24,480 nucleotides of DNA, taken from positions 1 to 24,480 of the forward strand of contig JBOHNM010000053.1 in NCBI GenBank assembly GCA_050730675.1. The letters are read 5' to 3'. Below, one piece after another: positions 7,887-15,219 of this stretch (within the stretch, counting starts at the first letter, position 1; each line of letters starts with the position of its first letter). This stretch comes from JBOHNM01 sp050730675. Lineage in GTDB: Bacteria > Planctomycetota > Phycisphaerae > Phycisphaerales > UBA1924. The translations under genes and the position numbers were made by a program. The notes below the pieces were generated by a model. That model was not told the DNA's origin and did no database searches. It saw only the letters and a list, made by a program, of their open reading frames with translations.

Positions 7887-9014
7887 ATGCAACCAGCCGC
7901 ACTCTGCGCTGCCCTTGGTTTCGCCTGCGCGCCGGTCTTCGCCCAGGCCTACGACCTCCAGACCGATTGGAGCGACGCCGCCAACCCCAACGGCGCTTGG
8001 TCCTACGACGAGGGTGACAACCACCTCCCTTCCGCCGCCAACTGGCAGTCCGGTTCGTGGTCTTCGCCTCAGAACGGCTGGGCCCGCGACGTCGTGGCGC
8101 CCGCGCCGTTCGTCCCTTTCTGCTTCCGTTCCAACGGTACCGAAACCTTCGGACACGATTGGCTCGCCGGCGACATCGTGGTTCACACCACCGATGCCGG
8201 CAACGGTGCCGGCAACGGACCCGCCTCGTTCACCTGGACGAGCCCCTTCGACGGCTGGATCGACGTCTCTGGAGCGGTCTGGATGGGCCGCGAGATCGGC
8301 CGCTCCAACACTTGGACACTCCTCCGCAACACCACGTCCCTCACCGGCGGTCAGATCGCCAGCGGCGACATCTACAGCCGTTCCAGCCCCTTCGATCTCG
8401 CGGCCGGATCGGCCGGGTCCGCCGTCCTGCACCACCTGGTGGTCGCCAAGGGTGACCGTCTCCGGCTCCGGTTGGTGCGATCGAGCACCAGCGGTGACTT
8501 CGTCGGCGCACGCCTGCACATCGTCACCTGCATCGGCATCGCCCAGCAGCCCCTCCCGCGCATCGCCTGCCCCGGCACAGATATCGCGCTCTCGGTCACT
8601 CCGGCGGGCACAGGCCCCTTCACTTACCGCTGGCGCAAGGGTGGCGTCCCGATCGACAACGGCGGCAACGTCTCCGGGGCCTTTACCTTTTCGCTCGCAT
8701 TCACCGGCGGCACATCGCTCAACAACGGCGACTACGACTGCGTGATCACCAACGGCTGCGACACGATCACCAGCAGCGTGGCCGCCCTCCACGTCTCATG
8801 CCCCAACATCGCCGACGTCGTCAGCCTCGGTGGCGGCGGCTCGTGCGACGGCCAGCTCACCGCCGACGACATCGTCGCCTTCCTCGGCGCGTTCTTCGCC
8901 AACCAGCCCCTCGCCGATGTCGCCGGCCTCGGCGGCAACCCCACCCCCGACGGCCTCTTCACCGCCGACGACATCGTCGTGTTCCTCGCCGCCTTCTTCG
9001 CCGGTTGTCCATAG
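7887..9014 (+). CDS. Secreted protein: Ig-like domain with GC-type dockerin (375 aa)
   Basis: The ATG at 7887 has GGGGAG 8 nt upstream. Residues 1-20 form a short signal peptide (MQPAALCAALGFACAPVFAQ) that lacks the usual basic start. Residues about 21-210 are a beta-rich module (FTWTSPFDGWIDVSGAVWMG, LHHLVVAKGDRLRLRLVRSS) resembling carbohydrate-binding or jelly-roll folds; the exact family is not clear. Residues about 218-305 are an immunoglobulin-like domain (ACPGTDIALSV, YRWRKGGVPIDN, NNGDYDCVITNGC) with paired cysteines. The end is two dockerin-like repeats (DGQLTADDIVAFLGAFF and DGLFTADDIVVFLAAFF), closing AGCP. It lies tail-to-tail with coaX, 39 bp apart. Its first dockerin repeat is nearly identical at DNA level to that of the gene at 5879-7063. 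Confidence 0.88.
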   Translation: MQPAALCAALGFACAPVFAQAYDLQTDWSDAANPNGAWSYDEGDNHLPSAANWQSGSWSSPQNGWARDVVAPAPFVPFCFRSNGTETFGHDWLAGDIVVHTTDAGNGAGNGPASFTWTSPFDGWIDVSGAVWMGREIGRSNTWTLLRNTTSLTGGQIASGDIYSRSSPFDLAAGSAGSAVLHHLVVAKGDRLRLRLVRSSTSGDFVGARLHIVTCIGIAQQPLPRIACPGTDIALSVTPAGTGPFTYRWRKGGVPIDNGGNVSGAFTFSLAFTGGTSLNNGDYDCVITNGCDTITSSVAALHVSCPNIADVVSLGGGGSCDGQLTADDIVAFLGAFFANQPLADVAGLGGNPTPDGLFTADDIVVFLAAFFAGCP

Positions 9015-9053
9015 GCACAAAGTTGTTGAATGCTCGCGCTATCGAGTGCGTCC

Positions 9054-9893
9054 TTACTCGTCGTCCTCCTCGTCCCCCGCCCCCTCCGTCTCCCCCGTTT
9101 TCGGATGGTGCCCCCGCCACGCCGCCAGCATCCCGATCAGCACCAGGTCCGGCACGATGTGCTCGATCAGCTCATCGCGCTCGAACAGCAGCGGCGAGTC
9201 ACCCCCCGTCGCGATCACGCGCGGGTACGCCCCCGTCAGCTCCGCGTTCTTGTCAATCAAGAGCCGCGCCAGGCCGCGGATGCAGCTCGCGCACCCCAGC
9301 AGCATCGCTTCCGCCGTCGTCTTTCCCCACGCCCCCTCGGGCAGCTTCTGCTCGCTCGTCCGCGGCGGCTCAACTTTGGGCAACTGCGCCGTCCCCTCGT
9401 GCAGCGCCCGCAACTGCATCGCCAGCCCCGGCGCGATCACGCCCCCCTGGAACAAGCCGTGCGCATCCACAAAGTCCACCGTCACCGCCGTCCCCGCATC
9501 GATCACCACGCACGCCTCGCCCGACCGCGTGTACGCCCCCAGCGCCGCCAGCAGCCGGTCCGCGCCCACCGTCAGGGGCGGCGTGAGTCCCGTCTGCATC
9601 GGAATCTTCATCCCCGCGCTGTCCACCGTCAGCCGCACCAGCCGCGCCGTCCCCGGCCCGCCCAACGCCTCGGCCAGCGGGTCCGCCACGCGCCCATTCA
9701 CCGACGCCATGACAATCCGCGACGATTCCGCCGGCAGCTTTGCCGCGGCCTCGCGCACCGTCGCCGCCAGCCCCGACCCGTTGTCCACTACCCGCGCCGG
9801 CTGGATCGAGTCCGCCCCCGCGGCCAGCCCCGTCACCTCCGCGATGCGCGTGCGTGTATTGCCGACCGAGACCAACAGCAGATCAGTGATCAT
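9054..9893 (-). CDS. coaX: Type III pantothenate kinase
   Basis: The enzyme phosphorylates pantothenate with ATP, the first step of coenzyme A synthesis. The 279-residue product shows GNTRTRIAEV (11-20), GADR (110-113) followed by LLAALGAY, VIDAGTAVTVD (130-140), GGVIAPG (150-156) and ATGGD near the C-terminus, all in the order of the ASKHA-fold CoaX family. The usual first motif is DxGNT; here the residue is Ser9, giving SVGNT. The ATG at 9893 puts the first strand exactly at the N-terminus as in the family; ATGs at 9950 and 9959 would add an unrelated extension. No Shine-Dalgarno is visible, but TACCGT lies 5 nt upstream. The protein ends in an acidic tail (EGAGDEEDDE). It is divergent from the peptidase gene, with 85 bp between the starts. 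Confidence 0.92.
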   Translation of the reverse strand: MITDLLLVSVGNTRTRIAEVTGLAAGADSIQPARVVDNGSGLAATVREAAAKLPAESSRIVMASVNGRVADPLAEALGGPGTARLVRLTVDSAGMKIPMQTGLTPPLTVGADRLLAALGAYTRSGEACVVIDAGTAVTVDFVDAHGLFQGGVIAPGLAMQLRALHEGTAQLPKVEPPRTSEQKLPEGAWGKTTAEAMLLGCASCIRGLARLLIDKNAELTGAYPRVIATGGDSPLLFERDELIEHIVPDLVLIGMLAAWRGHHPKTGETEGAGDEEDDE

Positions 9894-9978
9894 GGCCGAC
9901 GGTAGGAAGCGGCAGGAGCGTGGGGGTACACCGACGAACGCGGTTATCATGCGGGCCAATCACCCGATCGGAGGCGGT

Positions 9979-11187
9979 ATGCAGCTTGAAATGGTGCAGC
10001 AATTCATGCGTTCGCGGCAGATCGACGCGTGGCTGGTCCACGACTTTCGCAACAATAACGGCACCCTCGCCCGTCTCCTCCCCGCGCCTGGCGGCATCGA
10101 AAAACGCCACGTCACGCGCCGGCTCTTCCTTTTCATCCCCGCCGCCGGCAAGCCCGTGATGGTGACCAGCTTCATCGACGCCCGCGCCTTCGACGAACTC
10201 GCCGGCGGCCCCATCGCCCGTGAAACCTATATCTCGTGGGACCAGTACCGCGCGGCCCTCACACGCCTAGTCAGCGGCAAGCGCGTGGCGATGGAGTACT
10301 CCCCGGGGTGTGCGCTCCCGGTGGTGTCGGTCATCGACGCGGGCACGGTCGAACTCGTCCGGGCGCTCGGCGCGGAAGTGATCTCCTCCGCCGACCTGAT
10401 CCAGATCGCCGTGGCGCAGTGGGGGGCGGGGGGCGACGCGGTTCGCGAGCACGCCCGCGCCAGCACGCTGGTGGATGCCGCCAAGAACGACGCCTTCGCC
10501 CACATCGCCGCGGCTCATCGCGGGGGCAAGCCGATCCACGAACATGAGGTCGCTCAGTTCATCCGCGACCGCTTCAAGGCCGGCGGCCTGCAATGGCCTG
10601 ACGGTCCGATCGTCGCCGTCAACGAGCATGCTGCTGATCCGCACTACGAGCCCTCCGACAATCATCCCCGCGCGATCAAACCCGGCGACTGGGTCCTCAT
10701 CGACCTCTGGGCCCGCATCCCGGGCGATGCCAACATCCACTCGGACATCACCTGGACCGGCTACTGCGGCAAAGACGTCCCCAAACGCCACCTGGAAGTC
10801 TTCAACACCGTCCGCGCCGCCCGCGACGCCGCGCTGGTGCTGGCGCAGGCTGAGTGGAAGGCTGGCCGCGCGGTTCAAGGCTGGCAGCTCGACGATGCCG
10901 CGCGGCATCTCATCGAGAAAGCGGGCTTCAGCGCCGGCATCCGCCACCGCACCGGCCACTCGCTGAGCCCCGGTCCGATGGTCCACGGCACAGGAATGAA
11001 TCTCGACAACCTCGAGACCCACGACACCCGCCAGATGCTCCCCGGCACCGGCTTCACCATCGAGCCGGGCATCTACCTCCCCGACGAACGCATCGGCGTC
11101 CGCAACGAGATCAACGTCTACGTGGATGAGAAGCAGGGCCCCATCGTCACCAGCAAATCCCAGAACGAACCTGTTCTGATTGTCTGA
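9979..11187 (+). CDS. M24-family metallopeptidase (Xaa-Pro aminopeptidase-like)
   Basis: A 402-residue product with the two-domain layout of Xaa-Pro peptidases. The N-terminal creatinase-like domain covers about 1-150; the C-terminal pita-bread catalytic domain, about 160-400. All five metal ligands can be placed: D242 (VLIDLWA), D256 (HSDITW), H327 (RTGHS), E362 (TIEPG) and E377 (RNEIN). It likely removes N-terminal residues from peptides with proline at position two, in the cytoplasm; substrate preference is inferred from the family. The absence of a signal peptide fits. The ATG at 9979 has GGAGG 4 nt upstream, slightly close but the best site; an ATG at 9949 would add 10 residues. It is divergent from coaX. 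The 105 bp downstream hold no gene. Confidence 0.92.
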   Translation: MQLEMVQQFMRSRQIDAWLVHDFRNNNGTLARLLPAPGGIEKRHVTRRLFLFIPAAGKPVMVTSFIDARAFDELAGGPIARETYISWDQYRAALTRLVSGKRVAMEYSPGCALPVVSVIDAGTVELVRALGAEVISSADLIQIAVAQWGAGGDAVREHARASTLVDAAKNDAFAHIAAAHRGGKPIHEHEVAQFIRDRFKAGGLQWPDGPIVAVNEHAADPHYEPSDNHPRAIKPGDWVLIDLWARIPGDANIHSDITWTGYCGKDVPKRHLEVFNTVRAARDAALVLAQAEWKAGRAVQGWQLDDAARHLIEKAGFSAGIRHRTGHSLSPGPMVHGTGMNLDNLETHDTRQMLPGTGFTIEPGIYLPDERIGVRNEINVYVDEKQGPIVTSKSQNEPVLIV

Positions 11188-11292
11188 TTTCTTTCCCTGC
11201 TCGCCTGCTCGTCGGTTCGCCTTTCCCAAACTTCGCAAGAAAGATCAATCGCCCAATCCGGCGTTGCGCGGTATGTTTCCTGCGTCGTCCGC

Positions 11293-12321
11293 ATGAACAC
11301 CCGCCGAGGCCCATCCCGACCCGACACCCTCCGCGAGCACCACCAGCGCGTCCTGCGAGCCATGGTCCACATCGAAACCCATCTCGACGCCGACCTCTCG
11401 CTGATCGCGTTGGCCAAGGCCGCGCACATGTCGTCGTTCCATTTTCAGCGGGTCTTCACGGCCATCGCAGGCGAGAGCCCGGCCCACCACGTGCGCCGGT
11501 TGCGGCTGGAGCGTGCCGCGGCGGAACTCGCCCGCGGCCACGAGCCCGTCGAGCGCTTGGCGATCCGCTGCGGGTACGCGAGCATGGAGCCGTTCCTCCG
11601 GGCGTTCAGGACCCACTTCGGTTCCACGCCCGCGGCCTACCGGCACGGGCGTGCGGCCCGCGCGGTTGCGCCGCGCCGCCCATCAAACCTCCGCGTGTGG
11701 GTGAACCGTCCCGGGCCGGGAGCGCAATTGCAGTTCGTTCCGATCGCGACCGGTTCGCGGGCGGGTCACCGCCTGCCGCCGGTCAAGGTCACCCTCCTCC
11801 CCGAGCTGCGCGTCGCGTTCATCCGACGGACGGGCGGTGCGGCGAGTGCGCCCGCGGACTTCACGCGCCTGGCGGAGTTCGCCTGCCGCCGCGCTCGACC
11901 CGACGACGAGTTGGCTTTCCTTTCGCTGCACCACGATGACCCACGTGTGTGCAACGAAGCGGTCAGGCGCATCGATCGCTGCGTCGTCGTCGGCCCGCGC
12001 CGCCGCGGCGACGGCGAGATCGGCATCCGCACCATCGGCGGCGGCGACTACGCCTACGCCTCGCACGAGGGCGCCCCGCCGACACTCCAGCGAACCGTCG
12101 AGTGGGTCGAATCCCACGCGGCCACACACCTGCGCCGTGTCCGTCGCGATGGACCGGTCATCGAGATGCACACCGACGACCCGCGCACGCCGCGGCCAAG
12201 ATCCGGCCCGCCCCTGAGCGACCTCATGGTCCCCGTCACCGCCACCAACATCGCCCAATTCTGGTACTGGCGCCGGCGGAGGCCCGGACCTGCCGACAGC
12301 ACACCAAGGAGCAAGTCATGA
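11293..12321 (+). CDS. AraC-family regulator with GyrI-like ligand domain
   Basis: A 342-residue transcription regulator. The AraC/XylS DNA-binding domain lies at about 18-118 with two helix-turn-helix units (LSLIALAKAAHMSSFHFQRV, and VERLAIRCGYASMEPFLRAF) and the family ending FGSTPAAYR. The C-terminal 160-320 match the GyrI-like small-molecule-binding fold (LPELRVAFIRRTGG, LHHDDPRVCNEAVRRID, IGGGDYAYASHEG, HTDDPRTPRP, LMVPV). Such regulators usually sense a hydrophobic or cationic compound and activate neighbouring resistance or detoxification genes. Its stop overlaps the next start by 4 nt (ATGA), so it is co-translated with the VOC protein. The start ATG has neither a clear Shine-Dalgarno nor a -10 at 6 nt. 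A TATGTT at about 11272 could be a -10 element. Confidence 0.92.
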   Translation: MNTRRGPSRPDTLREHHQRVLRAMVHIETHLDADLSLIALAKAAHMSSFHFQRVFTAIAGESPAHHVRRLRLERAAAELARGHEPVERLAIRCGYASMEPFLRAFRTHFGSTPAAYRHGRAARAVAPRRPSNLRVWVNRPGPGAQLQFVPIATGSRAGHRLPPVKVTLLPELRVAFIRRTGGAASAPADFTRLAEFACRRARPDDELAFLSLHHDDPRVCNEAVRRIDRCVVVGPRRRGDGEIGIRTIGGGDYAYASHEGAPPTLQRTVEWVESHAATHLRRVRRDGPVIEMHTDDPRTPRPRSGPPLSDLMVPVTATNIAQFWYWRRRRPGPADSTPRSKS

Positions 12322-12788
12322 CAAAGACCACCAAGCGCATCCCCGCCGGTTACCACACGCTGACGCCGCACCTGGCCGTGCGCGGCGCGGCCAAGGCGAT
12401 CGAGTTCTACAAGAAGGCTTTCGGCGCTGTCGAGCTGCACCGCAGCGCCGGTCCCGACGGCAAGCTGATCATGCACGCCGAGCTGCGCATCGGCGACTCG
12501 CCCCTGCTGCTGCACGACGAGTTCCCCGAGAGCGGGGGCCTCTCGCCAACTTCGCTGGAGGGCTCGCCGGTGACGCTGCACATGTTCGTGGAAGATGCCG
12601 ACGCGGTCTTCAACAAGGCGGTGGCCGCCGGGGCGAAGGTCGAGATGCCGATGCAGGACATGTTCTGGGGCGACCGCTACGGGCAGATCACCGACCCCTT
12701 CGGGCACAATTGGTCGATCGCCCATCGGCTCGAGGACCTGACGCCCGAAGACCGCCGCAAGCGGGCGGCGGAACTCTTCGGCGGGTGA
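12318..12788 (+). CDS. VOC-family protein (PhnB/glyoxalase-like)
   Basis: A 156-residue single-domain protein of the vicinal oxygen chelate fold. It shows TLTPHLAVRGAAKAIEFYKK with AFGAVE, MHAELRIGDSPLLLHDE, TLHMFVEDADAVFNKAVAAG, and the closing DRYGQITDPFGHNWSIAHR, which together give the paired beta-alpha-beta-beta-beta units. The product may be a metal-dependent isomerase or dioxygenase relative, or a drug-binding protein; the substrate cannot be told from the sequence. AAGGAG sits 6 nt before the ATG, which overlaps the regulator's stop. The tail EDLTPEDRRKRAAELFG is typical of the stand-alone members of this subfamily. Expression is probably controlled by the AraC-type gene upstream. Confidence 0.92.
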   Translation: MTKTTKRIPAGYHTLTPHLAVRGAAKAIEFYKKAFGAVELHRSAGPDGKLIMHAELRIGDSPLLLHDEFPESGGLSPTSLEGSPVTLHMFVEDADAVFNKAVAAGAKVEMPMQDMFWGDRYGQITDPFGHNWSIAHRLEDLTPEDRRKRAAELFGG

Positions 12789-12828
12789 ACCAACGATCGG
12801 AAGCTATTCAATCGACTGGGAGCAGATC

Positions 12829-13491
12829 ATGGTCGCAGCTACAAAGTCCAAGTCCAAGTCCAAGACCAAAGCCGGCTCCGAGTACGACGTCCACCCCGGC
12901 GTGGCGATGGTCGTCGATTGGATCGACGCGCTCAAAGCCAAGACCGGCCGCTCCCTCGACGAGTGGATGAAGTTCATCAAGAAGGAAGGCCCCGCGTCCG
13001 AGGAAGCCCGGCGCGTGTGGCTCAAGGAGCAGCACAAACTCGGCACCAACTCGGCGTGGTGGCTGGCCGAGCGATCGGTTGGCAAGGGGGCCGATGAGGA
13101 CACGCCCGAGGGCTACCTCCAGCACGCCACGTCGTACGTCAAGGACATGTACGAGGATCGTGCGGCGCTCAAGCCGCTGCACGACAAGCTGATCGAGCTC
13201 GCCCGTGCGCTCGGCGGCGACATCAAGGTCTGCCCGTGCAAGACCATCGTTTCGATCTACCGCGAGAACGTCATCGCCCAGATCAGGCCTTCCACCCGCA
13301 CCCGCATCGACTTCGGCCTCTGCCTGACGCCGCTGGTGAAAGAGGGCAAGAAACTCCCGGCCCGCCTCATCGGCACCGGCGGCTTCAAGAAGAAGGACCG
13401 GATCACACACAAGATTGAGGTAACGAGCGCGAAGGACATCGACACGGAACTGGAGCGGTGGCTCGCCAAGGCGTACCAGCTCAACGCCTGA
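12829..13491 (+). CDS. DUF4287/DUF5655-type protein
   Basis: A 220-residue cytoplasmic protein. Residues 4-17 are a Lys/Ser/Thr tail encoded by a tandem AAGTCC repeat (12844-12861). Residues about 28-85 match the DUF4287 helical domain (WIDALKAKTGRSLDEWMKFI, WLKEQHKLGTNSAWWLA). The C-terminal half, about 110-218, resembles DUF5655 (LHDKLIELARALGGDIKVCP, RTRIDFGLCLTPL, TGGFKKKDRITHKIEV). The biochemical role of these domains is unknown to me. GGGAG lies 6 nt before the ATG. It follows the VOC gene by 40 bp and is likely its operon partner. Confidence 0.88.
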   Translation: MVAATKSKSKSKTKAGSEYDVHPGVAMVVDWIDALKAKTGRSLDEWMKFIKKEGPASEEARRVWLKEQHKLGTNSAWWLAERSVGKGADEDTPEGYLQHATSYVKDMYEDRAALKPLHDKLIELARALGGDIKVCPCKTIVSIYRENVIAQIRPSTRTRIDFGLCLTPLVKEGKKLPARLIGTGGFKKKDRITHKIEVTSAKDIDTELERWLAKAYQLNA

Positions 13492-13527
13492 CGATGCGGC
13501 TCGAACTCCGGCGGCCAAGAATGGGCC

Positions 13528-15177
13528 GTGAATCGATCGGTCGGCCATCGTGTCGCGGTTGTGCTGCTGGCGCTGCTCGGAGCGGCGTTGGTCGTGCCCA
13601 TTGCCGCGGGCGCATGGGTCGCGATCGTCGACGCGATGCGGGCCACCCCGCGCAGCGCTCCGCCGATGGGCAACTGGGGTTGGGTCGCTCTCCGCACCGC
13701 GGCGTACCCGCTGGGGATCGGCGTCATCGCCACGGCCCTGGCACTGCCGGTGGCGTGGGTGCTGCGCGGCGGGCTGAGCGCCGCGGCCCAGTGTTTGTGC
13801 TTCGCGCTGGCGCTGGTGCCGCTGATGCTGCCCAACTACCTGGCGTTCGCCGGGTGGACGCTCGTGCGTGCGCCGGGCACATGGTTGGGTGACAAGCTCG
13901 AGCGCGGGCCGGAGTGGACGAACCTGCTGGCGGGGCGGGTGCTGGCGGTGATGGGCCTGTCGCTCTGGGCGTGGCCCGCGGCGGCGCTGGTGCTGACCGC
14001 GGCGCTCGGGGCCTTACCCCAATCGCAGGTCGATGCCCTGCGCCTGCACGCGGGGCGGCGCCGGGTGGCGTGGGAAATCGTGAAATTGATCCGTCGGCCC
14101 GTCGCGGCATCGGTGCTGCTGGTGGCGCTGATGATGGTCGGCTCGCCGGTGCCGCTGCACCTGGCGCAGGCCGAGACGCTGGGCGTGCGGCTCATGGCCG
14201 GGCTGGCGCTGACGAGCAAGCCGGGCGAGGTGTGGCTGCAGAGTTGGCCGCTGGTGGCTGTCGCGCTGGCCGCGGCATGGTTCATTAGCGGGCGTGCGGC
14301 CGGGGGGTGGTGGCGTGGGCAGGAGCCGGCGGACGCGACGATCGCCAGGCCGAGGCGCACGATGGGCGCCATCGGCACGGGTGTGTGGTTAGTGGCGGTG
14401 ATCGTGCCGCTGGTGCTCTTCGCCCTTTCGCTGCGGAGAGCATTGTCGGTCTGGCTCTTCTGGAAGGAGAACGCCGCGAGCGTGCGCGACAGCGGGTGGA
14501 TCGCGCTGGCGACGGGCGGCGTGGTGGGGGTGATCGCGCTGACGACGTGGGCGGTGCTCGGGATTACACGTCGATCATCCGGCGCGGCCGCGGCGCGAGT
14601 CGTGCTCGCAGTTCTGCTCGTGACGGCGCTGCTGCCCGGTGTGCTGGTCGGCTCGGCGGTGCGGAGCTTCTTCAACGCGCCGTGGACGGGCGGGCTCGGC
14701 GATGCCGTCGTCGGCTCGGGGTGGATCGTCGTGCTCGCGCACGCGGCGCGGTTCGGGTTCATCGGCGCCGCATGTGGTTGGTGGCTGGCGAGCCTTGAGC
14801 CGCTCGCCCTCCGCGATGCGCGCCGGCTCGCCGGCGGCGAAACGCTCTCCGGCTGGTGGCGGTTGGCGGCCCGGCCGCGCGTCGCCGCGGTGGTGGGGGT
14901 GGCCTTGGCCGCGGCGGCGCTTTCATTGCACGAAATCGAATCGACGGTGCAGGTCTATCCCGCCAGCCAACACCCGGCGCTGGCCCAGCAGGTGCTCGAC
15001 GCCCTCCACTATCTGAAGCAGGAGCAGACCTCCGCCGCGGCGATCGGGATGGTCCTGATGGCGCTGGTCGCCGCGGTCGGAGCGGCCGCGTGCCTCTCGG
15101 TCACGGCTGTGTCACGGGTTGCGAAGCCGGACGCCGGCCCCTTCCGGAATGAAACCGATCCTGCTAAGCTCCCATGA
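13528..15177 (+). CDS. Two-module ABC transporter permease (Fbp/ThiP-like)
   Basis: A 549-residue inner-membrane protein with many hydrophobic segments in two similar halves. Each half has an EAA-like cytoplasmic loop for the ATPase: QVDALRLHAGRRRVAWEIVK at about 169-188, and LRDARRLAGGETLSGWWRLA near 430-449. This fused layout is typical of iron(III), thiamine and similar permeases. The start is a GTG with no good Shine-Dalgarno, 36 bp after the previous stop; it leads straight into the first membrane helix. No binding-protein or ATPase gene is adjacent, so the substrate is unknown. Codon use is strongly G-ending, unlike the genes in the left part. It is followed by a propeller lipoprotein 42 bp downstream, possibly co-transcribed. 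Confidence 0.88.
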   Translation: MNRSVGHRVAVVLLALLGAALVVPIAAGAWVAIVDAMRATPRSAPPMGNWGWVALRTAAYPLGIGVIATALALPVAWVLRGGLSAAAQCLCFALALVPLMLPNYLAFAGWTLVRAPGTWLGDKLERGPEWTNLLAGRVLAVMGLSLWAWPAAALVLTAALGALPQSQVDALRLHAGRRRVAWEIVKLIRRPVAASVLLVALMMVGSPVPLHLAQAETLGVRLMAGLALTSKPGEVWLQSWPLVAVALAAAWFISGRAAGGWWRGQEPADATIARPRRTMGAIGTGVWLVAVIVPLVLFALSLRRALSVWLFWKENAASVRDSGWIALATGGVVGVIALTTWAVLGITRRSSGAAAARVVLAVLLVTALLPGVLVGSAVRSFFNAPWTGGLGDAVVGSGWIVVLAHAARFGFIGAACGWWLASLEPLALRDARRLAGGETLSGWWRLAARPRVAAVVGVALAAAALSLHEIESTVQVYPASQHPALAQQVLDALHYLKQEQTSAAAIGMVLMALVAAVGAAACLSVTAVSRVAKPDAGPFRNETDPAKLP

Positions 15178-15219
15178 CGTAAGGGCTTGCACACCCAGCG
15201 TCCAGCGGAGCCCGCCCGC

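Noticed and set aside
7201..7902. Minus-strand frame across the hypothetical gene and its downstream gap
   Set aside because: Arg/Gly-rich with no plausible start or domain; the plus strand has a strong promoter and a better N-terminus.
8830..9978. Upstream extension of the M24 peptidase frame
   Set aside because: It runs through the dockerin gene and antisense to coaX, is Ser/Pro/Ala-rich, and the GGAGG-supported ATG is at 9979.
12844..12867. Tandem AAGTCC repeat as a mobile or CRISPR-like repeat
   Set aside because: It is a short in-frame hexamer repeat encoding a Lys-Ser tail and has no spacers.
11188..13527. A replication origin placed precisely at the skew switch
   Set aside because: No cluster of DnaA boxes, AT-rich unwinding region or dnaA gene was found, so only the skew change is reported.
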